A DNA stretch of 64,000 bases from CAYWMD01 sp964458575 (lineage in GTDB: Bacteria > Verrucomicrobiota > Verrucomicrobiia > Limisphaerales > JADLHS01): assembly GCA_964458575.1 (NCBI GenBank), contig CAYWMD010000009.1:92649-156648 (forward strand). Reading direction: 5' to 3'. The notes under the pieces were generated by a model. The model was not told where the DNA came from. It ran no database searches and saw only the letters and a list, made by a program, of their open reading frames with translations. The position numbers were made by a program, and so were the translations under genes. This document shows positions 51,053 through 58,454 of the stretch, piece by piece. Each line of letters begins with the position of its first letter. Positions within the stretch are counted from its first letter, which is position 1.

Positions 51053-51237
51053 ACGATGGACTCAAAGATAAAAGGGGCAGAGCGCAACGCGGGAAGCGCG
51101 GAGTGGGGAGTGCGTGACCGCCAAAATCTGAAATCTGAAAAGCTGACATGCTGAAATCGGATTAAGATTACGATTAAGAGTAAGACGGAGGACGGTGACC
51201 TGCCCATCCAACATTCAACATCCAATCAAGCCTGAAG

Positions 51238-51303
51238 GCTGAGACCTGAGACCTGACCTGAGACCTGACCTGAGACCTGAGACCTGAGACCTGACCTGAG
51301 ACC
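51238..51303. repeat. gagacct heptamer array
   Basis: An almost pure array of gagacct and gacct units over about 65 bases. It is the clearest example of the heptamer family. The following 240 bases (to 51549) hold no convincing gene. Confidence 0.8.
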
Positions 51304-51549
51304 AGGGCAAGCTGCCGCCCTTGGCCGTTTGGCGGAGTTCTCCGCGAAAGACCCTTCGCCGGTTCTCGATTGTCGTTCCAAGCACTGTGTCTCCAGTGCC
51401 AGTGTGCGGGCGTCCGTTCTCACGCACGCCCGTCGTCCACTTACCCCCGACCAGTCACACCTACCTTGACTTGCCTCCGCAGCGCTTGCTCGGCGCTGAG
51501 CGCCGGCGTTAGCGTCCGGTTGCCGGCCAACCCAACTGGTCCACCCCAT

Positions 51550-52077
51550 TCAACCGCCCAAAACCCGCAGCAACAGCGGGAGCACCTGGCGGCTGTTGCG
51601 GCTCCAAGTTCGCAATGTGGCAATGCGCCGCAGGGCATGATCGCGCTGAGCCGCCGGACTGGACTGCGCCAATCGGGCAAGGCGATCCAGCCGTTCTTCG
51701 CTGATGCTCAACTGCGGTTGGATTTTTTCCCGTAAGAAATTGCCGGCCAGTTTGCGCAACTCGGCGACGGCTTCGTAATGCACCCGCCGGTGGCCGGGGA
51801 CTTCGACGGGCCGGACGGCCCCGATTTCCCGCAAGAATTTGAGTCCCTGGCTGGCCGAGCCTTTGCTGATTTGCAGACGCGCTTCAATATCCTCCATCGT
51901 CTGGGGTTGCCGGGAAATGAAGATGAAGCCGTAGATTTGACCGAACGAACCGGGCTGGCCGAGCGCACGCGACAGGCGCACGAACATATCAATGAACTCG
52001 AATTCCAACGCTCCCAGGGTCTGCGCCTTCGGAACCGGCCGAGGATCCTCCCGCCGCTGGAGTGTGGGTGAAGCCAT
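51550..52077 (-). CDS. GbsR/MarR-like transcriptional regulator
   Basis: This 175-residue protein has a winged-helix domain of the GbsR type: FIDMFVRLSRALGQPGSFGQ, ARLQISKGSASQGLKFLREI (recognition helix) and PVEVPGHRRVHYEAV (wing). It lacks an obvious ligand domain beyond the C-terminal helices. It probably regulates transcription at or near the glycan locus, since it is the first minus-strand gene upstream of the polymerase-like gene, though 1 kb of repeats separates them. ATG at 52077; a promoter candidate lies just upstream. Confidence 0.87.
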   Translation of the reverse strand: MASPTLQRREDPRPVPKAQTLGALEFEFIDMFVRLSRALGQPGSFGQIYGFIFISRQPQTMEDIEARLQISKGSASQGLKFLREIGAVRPVEVPGHRRVHYEAVAELRKLAGNFLREKIQPQLSISEERLDRLARLAQSSPAAQRDHALRRIATLRTWSRNSRQVLPLLLRVLGG

Positions 52078-52086
52078 TAGGGGTTG

Positions 52087-52115
52087 ATTATGTCAGCCCG
52101 GACCTTGAGTTCAAG
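52087..52115 (-). promoter_or_regulatory. Candidate promoter and palindrome upstream of the GbsR-like gene
   Basis: On the minus strand, TTGAAC (52114-52109) and CATAAT (52092-52087) are 16 bases apart, with the -10 box ending nine bases before the ATG. The -35 box lies inside the palindrome CTTGAACTCAAG (52104-52115), a possible operator for autoregulation. The leader would be only a few bases. Confidence 0.45.
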
Positions 52116-52455
52116 CAAAAATGAAAAGAATTTGGGTCGGTAGATTTGCGGATTTGGGGAGGCCCTGGCTGAGGGTGCAACAGCATTCGTTGCAAGCCTT
52201 GCTTTTTGCGTCACCTGACCCCGACCCCGATTATATGCCCTCCGCCGTAGCGATGGCCTCAAATGCAGGGCAAAGATCCGCGGTGTGGGCGTTCAAAAAG
52301 CGCACGACTTTGACGTTGTCCAGCAGTCTCTTGATGGATCCGCGCGCCAACGTCAGCCTCATCATGTTTTCCGATAGGCTCCCTCGATGGCTTTAAAATC
52401 CCGCTCGATTTACTGCTACGTGGTCACCCGCAACGACCCGCGACTGGCAAGTTGG

Positions 52456-52508
52456 TTTTCTTCCGACCGAATGTTAGAAGGATTTTTCTTCCGACCAAAT
52501 GTCAGAAG
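52456..52508. repeat. Two-copy direct repeat
   Basis: TTCTTCCGACCRAATGTYAG (R = g/a, Y = t/c) occurs twice with a period of 28 bases (52456-52480 and 52484-52508). It could be a protein-binding repeat or a chance duplication. Confidence 0.5.
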
Positions 52509-52849
52509 CCCAAAAACTTCATGTTCGCGTGAGAAAATGGGCGGGCAATGCGTTGAACCTAATTCTACATCCGGATCTACGTGGCTGGATGTTGTTGGTT
52601 GCGGGTCTTGGTGCAATTGCTCAGTTTTCCGGAAAATAAGTGCTGAAAAAGCTTCCACGGATCAGAAGGTTGCAGGTTCAACTCCGGATGGGTGCGCCAC
52701 TTTTCAGATCGGGGTCGCCTGGATTTCACTTTGCGGCTGCCGACGACAGCTTGATTGGGGAAGCTGCGCAGGGCGGCGCGTGACCCCGAGGTAACAAATT
52801 AAGTTTTGACTTTAGCCACAAACCCCGACATAAACATCTTACTCACAAC

Positions 52850-53530
52850 ATGAAAAACCAATTCGTCCTTGCCGGATGCCTGGGGCTGGCCGGCCTGCAA
52901 TTCCTCAGCGCCCAGGTGAACAACGAAGGCCTAGCCAACGACATCATTGCCGCCCGCCAGAAGAACGCGGCGCTGATGAAACAATACTCGTGGAACTGCC
53001 GCACGGAGATCCTCGAAAACGGCGAAACCAAGGACACGCGCATTGATCAGGTGACGTTTGGTCCCGACGGGCAGCCCCAGCACACGCAGGTGAGCGACCA
53101 GAGCAACCCGCTGCCCGGGGGATTCGTCCGCAAGCGGATCGCGGAGGACAAACGCAAGGAAATGGAAAAGTTTCTCACCGGTCTGCGCACCTTCCTGCAT
53201 CAGTACACCCTGCCCACCGCCGGCAAGGTGATTGACTTCATCAGCAAGACGCCGATTCCCGCCCCCGGCCCCGGCGGCGTTCTGCAACTCAGCGGGGCCA
53301 GCGTGGTGATGCCGGGCGACACGGTCTCGATCGCGGTCAACGCGCCCACGAAACAAACCCAGCGCATGAGCGTCATGACGTTTTATCAGGCCCAGGAGGT
53401 GACCGTCACCGCGACATTCAAAACGCTGGCGAATGGACTGAACTATCCGGCTTACGTCCAAGTCAACGTCCCGGACAAGAACCTGAGCGTGCTGATTCAG
53501 AACTACGATTACATCAACCAGAACTATTGA
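52850..53530 (+). CDS. Secreted protein of unknown function
   Basis: This 226-residue protein starts with a signal peptide (MKNQFVLAGCLGLAGLQFL, cleavage after LSAQ or similar). The mature part contains YSWNCRTEILENGETKDTRI, a helical basic segment (RKRIAEDKRKEMEKFLTGLR) and a beta-rich end (VTVTATFKTLANGLNYPAYV, VPDKNLSVLIQNYDYI). I do not recognise the family. It lies about 100 bases upstream of the large repetitive secreted protein, so both may serve the envelope. The start is well supported by the signal sequence. Confidence 0.83.
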   Translation: MKNQFVLAGCLGLAGLQFLSAQVNNEGLANDIIAARQKNAALMKQYSWNCRTEILENGETKDTRIDQVTFGPDGQPQHTQVSDQSNPLPGGFVRKRIAEDKRKEMEKFLTGLRTFLHQYTLPTAGKVIDFISKTPIPAPGPGGVLQLSGASVVMPGDTVSIAVNAPTKQTQRMSVMTFYQAQEVTVTATFKTLANGLNYPAYVQVNVPDKNLSVLIQNYDYINQNY

Positions 53531-53631
53531 CGACGATTGGCGCGTGGCCAATCTCCGCGGGCGACCGGCAGGGGGGACTGACTTTCCACTCGCAACTGCC
53601 ACCGTCGGCTGAGAACCAGATTTTTTTCAAC

Positions 53632-56295
53632 ATGAATCCGCCGCGGATTTTTGCCATTGGGCTTGGCCTGCTCCTGACCGGGTTCGCACTCGTCGCAGCC
53701 CGCTCCGCCCACGCGCAGGCGCCCGCACCGGGTCAGAAACTCGACCCGCTCGCGCTGCAATGGCCGCGCGAGTTCAACGGCAGCGGCTACGAATTCGCCG
53801 TCTATCAGCCGCAAATCTCCGAATGGCCGGGCAACCAGATCGAGGGCCGTTTCGCCGTCGCCGTCCGCCCCGCCGGCACGAGCAACGAAACCTACGGCGT
53901 CGTGTTTTTCCAGGCGCGCACGGAAATTGACAAGATGAGCCGGCTCGTGACGCTGGAGGATTTTCAGATCACGAAAACCGATTTCCCCACCGAGCGGGCG
54001 TTGGAGAGAAAGTACCAGGCCGTCATTCAGGCCGAGTTGCCCACCACGGCCAAAACCATCCCGTTGGATCACCTGGAGTCGGTGTTCGTCATCTCCGGCG
54101 ATGTCGAGAAGGCGAAAATCCAGCCGGTGGACAACACGCCGCCCCGCATCATTTACACGACCACGCCGTCGCTGCTGGTGCTGGTGGACGGCTCGCCGTT
54201 GCTGCGGTCGTTGGTCGGGGACTACGGCCGCGTCATCAACACGCGTTCGGTCATGCTCTACAACACCAACGTCTGGTCGCAGGGCTATTATCTCTACGCC
54301 GCGAGCAACTGGTACAGCGCCCCCTCGATCGAAGGTCCCTGGACGGTGACGCTCAGTCCGCCCGGCGACATCGCCGCGGCGCTCGCCGCGGCGCTGGCGA
54401 CGAAGCAGGTGGACCCGGCGTATCCGAAATCCGCGCTCGCCGCGCCGCTGACGATTTACGTCGCCACCTCGCCCGCGGAATTGCTCCAGACCAGCGGCAT
54501 GGCGAACCTGCTTTCGTACGCCAACACCGACCTGCTGTACGTTGCCAATTCCGACAACGCGATTTTCTATTATCTCGACGACGCGAATTATTACGTGCTG
54601 ATCTCCGGACGTTGGTTCAAGTCCATGTCGCTTTATGGTCCGTGGACTTTTGTGGCGCCCGACAAGCTGCCGGCGGACTTCAAAAAGATTCCACCCGATG
54701 GACCGAAAGCCAACGCACTCGTGTCCGTGGCCGGCACGCCGATGGCGCAGGAGGCGGTGATTGCCAATTCGATTCCGCAAACGGCGACCATCAACCGCCA
54801 GGCGGCCAAGCTCGACGTCGAATACGCCGGCGCGCCGAGCTTTGCGTCCATCCCGGACACGAAACTGAGCTACGCCACCAATACGCCCACCCCGGTCATC
54901 TCGGTGAACCCGCAAACGTACTATGCCTGCCAGGGTGGCGTGTGGTTCGTATCCGGCAGCGCGGTTGGTCCCTGGGTCGTGGCGACCTCGGTGCCGCCCG
55001 CGATCTACACCATTCCCCCGAGTTGCCCGGTTCATTACGTCACTTACGTTTATGTCTATGGTTCGACCGCAACGGTCGTGTACGTCGGCTACACGCCGGG
55101 CTACATGGGAACGGTGGTCGCACCCGGCGGCGTGGTGGTTTACGGGACCGGCTACGTGTATCCGCCGGTGGTCGTCGGCACGACCTACGTCTGCTATCCA
55201 CAAACCTACGGCTCGGGCGCGTCATTCGCGCTCGGGGCGACGGTGGGGTTTGCGTTTGGCTTTGCGGCGGGTTCCAGTTCCGGCTGCTTCTACGAACCGT
55301 ATTGGGGATGTTATCACTACGTTTACCCGAGTTATGCCAGCTACGGGTGCTGCAACGTGAATTCGTGCAATTATTACACGCACTGGGGCACGTCCGTGTG
55401 CGGCACGGCCAGCTACGGCTACAACCCCTACACCGGCCAGGAATGGGCCAATCGCAGCGCCAGCACCTACAATCCCTATACCGGCACGCGGGGCACCGTC
55501 AGCGGCAGTGCCACTTACAATCCCTGGACCGGCCAGGGCTCCGCCGCGCGCAACGGGTCCTGGTACAACCCCTACAGCGGCGCGAGCGCCAAGGCCAGCA
55601 GCTACGGCAACGTGAATTATCAATCCGGAAATTATTCGGGCGGCCGGTCGGCCTCGGGTTACAACCCCACCACCGGGCGGAGCGCTGACGGTTCGTCCAG
55701 CATCTCCGGCAACATGTACAACGGCAATTACAACGCCAGCCGCAACGTGGATTACAACGACGCCAAAACCGGTTCGAGCGTGGACGCGCAGAAGAGCGTT
55801 TCCGGCAACGTTTACAACGGCACGGCCAGCGTGAACAGTTCCGGCACCGCGACGAGCGGACGCACGGGCAACTCGGTTGCCTGGAACAACGGCACCGTCA
55901 CCTCCGATAAGAACGGCAACACCTACACTTACAACCAGGGCCAGTCCTCGGCCAACCGGTCCACGGCGCAAAGCGAGGCGTCGGCCAGCCATCCGCAAGC
56001 CGCTCAATCGTCGTGGGGCGGCCGGTCGCCCACCACTTCGACGTGGGGCGGCGGCGCCAGTTCCTGGGCGGACAAGGGTTGGAACAGCTCCAGTTGGAAC
56101 AAGTCCAGCAGTGCGGCGAGTGATTTCAATCGCGAAAGCTGGGGGCAATCCACCGGCGCGGATCGTTTCAACAACTGGCACAGCTCCGGGGGCGGTGGTT
56201 GGGGCGGAACCCGCGACGACAGCGGCGGGTGGGATCGCGGCGGCGGCGGTGGTGGTGGTTGGGGCGGCCGCAGCGGTGGCGGCTTCCGACGTTGA
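53632..56295 (+). CDS. Large secreted protein with Asn/Gly/Tyr-rich C-terminal repeats
   Basis: This 887-residue protein has a signal peptide (about 1-28, ending SAHA). Residues 30-560 form a conserved-looking region with Trp-containing repeats such as SGRWFKSMSLYGPW and GGVWFVSGSAVGPW, each ending in GPW, interspersed with DNTPPRIIYTTTPSLLVLVD and NSIPQTATINRQAAK. From about 590 it becomes repetitive and low-complexity with YNPYTG units and a final Trp/Gly/Ser-rich tail (SSWADKGWNSSSWNKSSSA, GGGGGGWGGRSGGG). It is likely an envelope or matrix protein. I recognise the GPW architecture in bacterial proteins of unknown role but no enzyme domain. ATG at 53632 is chosen because it starts the signal peptide. 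Confidence 0.87.
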   Translation: MNPPRIFAIGLGLLLTGFALVAARSAHAQAPAPGQKLDPLALQWPREFNGSGYEFAVYQPQISEWPGNQIEGRFAVAVRPAGTSNETYGVVFFQARTEIDKMSRLVTLEDFQITKTDFPTERALERKYQAVIQAELPTTAKTIPLDHLESVFVISGDVEKAKIQPVDNTPPRIIYTTTPSLLVLVDGSPLLRSLVGDYGRVINTRSVMLYNTNVWSQGYYLYAASNWYSAPSIEGPWTVTLSPPGDIAAALAAALATKQVDPAYPKSALAAPLTIYVATSPAELLQTSGMANLLSYANTDLLYVANSDNAIFYYLDDANYYVLISGRWFKSMSLYGPWTFVAPDKLPADFKKIPPDGPKANALVSVAGTPMAQEAVIANSIPQTATINRQAAKLDVEYAGAPSFASIPDTKLSYATNTPTPVISVNPQTYYACQGGVWFVSGSAVGPWVVATSVPPAIYTIPPSCPVHYVTYVYVYGSTATVVYVGYTPGYMGTVVAPGGVVVYGTGYVYPPVVVGTTYVCYPQTYGSGASFALGATVGFAFGFAAGSSSGCFYEPYWGCYHYVYPSYASYGCCNVNSCNYYTHWGTSVCGTASYGYNPYTGQEWANRSASTYNPYTGTRGTVSGSATYNPWTGQGSAARNGSWYNPYSGASAKASSYGNVNYQSGNYSGGRSASGYNPTTGRSADGSSSISGNMYNGNYNASRNVDYNDAKTGSSVDAQKSVSGNVYNGTASVNSSGTATSGRTGNSVAWNNGTVTSDKNGNTYTYNQGQSSANRSTAQSEASASHPQAAQSSWGGRSPTTSTWGGGASSWADKGWNSSSWNKSSSAASDFNRESWGQSTGADRFNNWHSSGGGGWGGTRDDSGGWDRGGGGGGGWGGRSGGGFRR

Positions 56296-56336
56296 GATGA
56301 GAGCTGTTGAACGAACCTGAATCTAAAGCACATATT

Positions 56337-56789
56337 ATGAAGATCGCGAAAGTCTTCCTGGTTTCCTTTGTCACGCTGGGTGCATTGCTCATTGTGGGTT
56401 GCCAGTCGAACTCGCCCTCGCATTACATCTCGCCGCAGGTCACCGGGCGGGTGCTCGACGCGCAGACCCACCAGCCGGTCGCCGACGTCAAGGTGACACG
56501 GGTAAGTTCGGGCGAAAGCCTGCAGGACATGGAAACGCCGCGGGGTGGCAAAGCCATGGAAAAAGCGCCCGCCGTCCGCACGGGCACGGACGGGTCGTAT
56601 GTGCTCGACAGCGAACGCGCGTTGAGCTTCTTTCAAAAGTCCGGCTGGTATTCCGTCACGCTTTCCTTTGAGCATCCGCACTACGAACGGTTCCTGACCA
56701 CTTACACGATCACCGACGCAACCCTGTCCCCCGGTGGCGAGCCGTGGGTGAAGGCAAAGGACGTTCTCTTGTTTCCCTTGCAAAAATGA
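56337..56789 (+). CDS. Lipoprotein with carboxypeptidase-regulatory-like fold
   Basis: This 150-residue protein has a lipoprotein signal peptide with lipobox LLIVGC (Cys at about 22). The mature part reads VTGRVLDAQTHQPVADVKVT and GSYVLDSERALSFFQKSGWY, matching the beta-sandwich CarboxypepD_reg-like domains that act as binding modules. The N-terminal ATG at 56337 is better than an upstream one because it starts the signal. It overlaps the next gene by ATGA, so the two are translated together. Confidence 0.87.
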   Translation: MKIAKVFLVSFVTLGALLIVGCQSNSPSHYISPQVTGRVLDAQTHQPVADVKVTRVSSGESLQDMETPRGGKAMEKAPAVRTGTDGSYVLDSERALSFFQKSGWYSVTLSFEHPHYERFLTTYTITDATLSPGGEPWVKAKDVLLFPLQK

Positions 56790-57616
56790 CAGAAACCAAC
56801 CAACCAACTACGAACCACCAAAGCATGAAAACCGAAACCCACATCCCTGAAACCATCGCACCCCAAAGTGCGCACTCTCACAAACAACCCCGCGCACTCC
56901 GCAACACGCTGACGATCCTGCTTCCGTGTTTGTTCGCGCTGGCATTGGCGGCGGGCTGCGCCTCGACCAAGGTCAGCAACCAGCAGCAAACTTTCTCCGG
57001 CGTTCTGCCCAAACCCGATCACATCTGGGTTTACGATTTTGTCGCCACCGGCGCCGACGTGCCGTCGGACTCCCCGCTGGTCGGCGAATCCAACCTCGAC
57101 ATGACCCCGCAATCGGACAAGGAAATTGCCGAAGGCCGGAAACTGGGTTCGCAAATTGCCAATCAACTGGCCCAGGAAATCCGCGCCATGGGCCTGCCGG
57201 GAGCGACCGCCTGGCCCGGCATGAAACCGCAACCGAACGACATCATCCTCCGGGGCTATCTCCTCACCGTCAAGCAGGGCAGCGCCGGCGCGCGCGTGCT
57301 GATCGGTTTCGGCGCCGGCGGCTCCGAAGTGCGCACAATGGTCGAGGGTTTCCAGGTCCAGGCCGACGGGCAGCAGCGCATGCTGGGTTCGGGCACGGTG
57401 GACGCCAAGGGCAACAAGACCCCGGGCGCGGCCCTCGGCCTGGCCACGTTTCTCGCCACGAAAAATCCCGCCGGCCTCATCCTCAGCAGCGGCATGAAGG
57501 TTTATGGCGAGGCCAGCGGCAGCGACACGGTGGAAGGCCGCGCCAAGGCCACCGCCAAGGAAATCGGCGATCTGCTCAAGAAACGCTTTGTGGAACAGGG
57601 CTGGATCAGCCAGTGA
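56786..57616 (+). CDS. DUF4410-family lipoprotein
   Basis: This 276-residue protein has a hydrophobic segment and lipobox near residues 45-58 (LFALALAAGCAST). The mature domain matches DUF4410: IWVYDFVATGADVPSDSPLV, ILRGYLLTVKQGSAGARVLI, GFGAGGSEVRTMVEGFQV and GRAKATAKEIGDLLKKRFVE. The start at 56786 overlaps the previous gene by ATGA; an internal ATG at 56825 would give a more usual signal length. Its function is unknown. It lies between two other envelope genes with very short spacing. Confidence 0.87.
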   Translation: MTETNQPTTNHQSMKTETHIPETIAPQSAHSHKQPRALRNTLTILLPCLFALALAAGCASTKVSNQQQTFSGVLPKPDHIWVYDFVATGADVPSDSPLVGESNLDMTPQSDKEIAEGRKLGSQIANQLAQEIRAMGLPGATAWPGMKPQPNDIILRGYLLTVKQGSAGARVLIGFGAGGSEVRTMVEGFQVQADGQQRMLGSGTVDAKGNKTPGAALGLATFLATKNPAGLILSSGMKVYGEASGSDTVEGRAKATAKEIGDLLKKRFVEQGWISQ

Positions 57617-57619
57617 CCG

Positions 57620-58390
57620 ATGTTCTACCAATTCATGAGTCCACCGCTGATATCTGCGATTGTCTTTAGTGCCTTGTTTGGTGCGGCCCTGCTGGGCATG
57701 CAACTGCGTCGCCGGTTGCCGGACCATCACTTGTGCGACAAGACCAAGGATGCCGTGCGGATTGGCATGGGTTCGGTGGCGACCATGGCGGCGCTCGTCC
57801 TGGGGTTGCTCGTAGCTTCCACGAAGGGGACCTACGACACGGAGAAGAGCGAACTGATTCAACTTTCGGCCAAGATCATCTGGCTCGACCGGTTGCTGAT
57901 CAATTATGGTCCCGAGTCCAAGGAGTGCCGTGCGATTTTACGGCATGCCGTGCAAGCGTCCGTCAAACGAATGTGGCCGGATGAAGGGACAGGGCTTGAG
58001 GAAGCGGCTCCGACTTCCGTTTGGAGTCAGGAGTTGCCGATGACCATTCAAAAGATGTCGCCGCAGACCGAGGCGCAACGTAGCTTTAAATCGCAGGCAG
58101 TGGTTACGGCGGCCGACCTGGGGCAGATGCGCTGGTTGCTGTTCGAACAAACGGAATCTTCCATCTCCACACCGCTGCTCGTCATGATGGTGTTTTGGCT
58201 GGCGTTGACGTACTTGAGTGTCGGGCTTTTTGCGCCACCAAACGGCACCGTGGTGATCGCCCAATTGATGGCGGCACTGGCGGTGGCTGGTGCGCTGTTC
58301 CTCATCCTGGAGCTTGATCAACCTTTCAGCGGCCTCGTCAAGATTTCCAGCGCGCCCATGGTCAATGCCTTGGACCAACTCGTGAAATGA
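57620..58390 (+). CDS. DUF4239 family membrane protein (bestrophin-like)
   Basis: This 256-residue membrane protein has hydrophobic segments at about 8-27, 50-66, 182-203 and 213-231. GMGSVATMAALVLGLLVAST and GLFAPPNGTVVIAQLMAALA are the recognisable parts of the DUF4239/bestrophin-like fold. Its role is unknown, possibly an ion channel. It lies four bases after the DUF4410 lipoprotein gene, so it is likely in the same operon, and it precedes the first sulfatase. The start ATG at 57620 is unambiguous. Confidence 0.85.
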   Translation: MFYQFMSPPLISAIVFSALFGAALLGMQLRRRLPDHHLCDKTKDAVRIGMGSVATMAALVLGLLVASTKGTYDTEKSELIQLSAKIIWLDRLLINYGPESKECRAILRHAVQASVKRMWPDEGTGLEEAAPTSVWSQELPMTIQKMSPQTEAQRSFKSQAVVTAADLGQMRWLLFEQTESSISTPLLVMMVFWLALTYLSVGLFAPPNGTVVIAQLMAALAVAGALFLILELDQPFSGLVKISSAPMVNALDQLVK

Positions 58391-58454
58391 AATTTGCGGG
58401 ATGACAAAGATTAACCGAAACAAAAACAGCGTAACCTATCAGTCCAACAACACA

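Larger units (their letters stand above)
50594..51196. repeat. Perfect 278-bp tandem duplication with a partial third copy
   Basis: Unit 1 is 50594-50871, unit 2 is 50872-51149, and the start of a third follows at 51150-51196. The unit contains gattaa hexamers, acgaaatac units, the long form of the bulged hairpin and gctgaca units. Each unit encodes an identical but meaningless open frame. The first two units appear identical by eye. Confidence 0.85.
52078..52849. other. Gene-free stretch between regulator and secreted-protein cassette
   Basis: Beyond the promoter candidate at 52087-52115 and the short direct repeat at 52456-52508, no gene could be supported. Plus-strand open frames here are Cys/Ser/Arg-rich and not protein-like. 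The DNA is less repeat-dense than the fields to the left, and its composition resembles decayed sequence. Confidence 0.5.

Noticed and set aside
50653..51149. Two identical short open frames (72 codons) that could be duplicated small genes
   Set aside because: They lie wholly in the 278-bp tandem repeat unit and translate repeat DNA; no start signals or protein-like features.
51238..51303. Regular short repeats that might suggest a CRISPR array
   Set aside because: Units are 5-7 bases with no spacers of 25-40 bases, and no cas genes are nearby.
52387..52794. Plus-strand open frame before the secreted protein gene
   Set aside because: Cys/Ser/Arg-rich with no ribosome site and no recognisable features.
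53524..55203. Long minus-strand open frame opposite the large repetitive secreted protein
   Set aside because: It is Arg/Gly/His-rich without motifs, while the plus strand has a signal peptide and ordered repeats.
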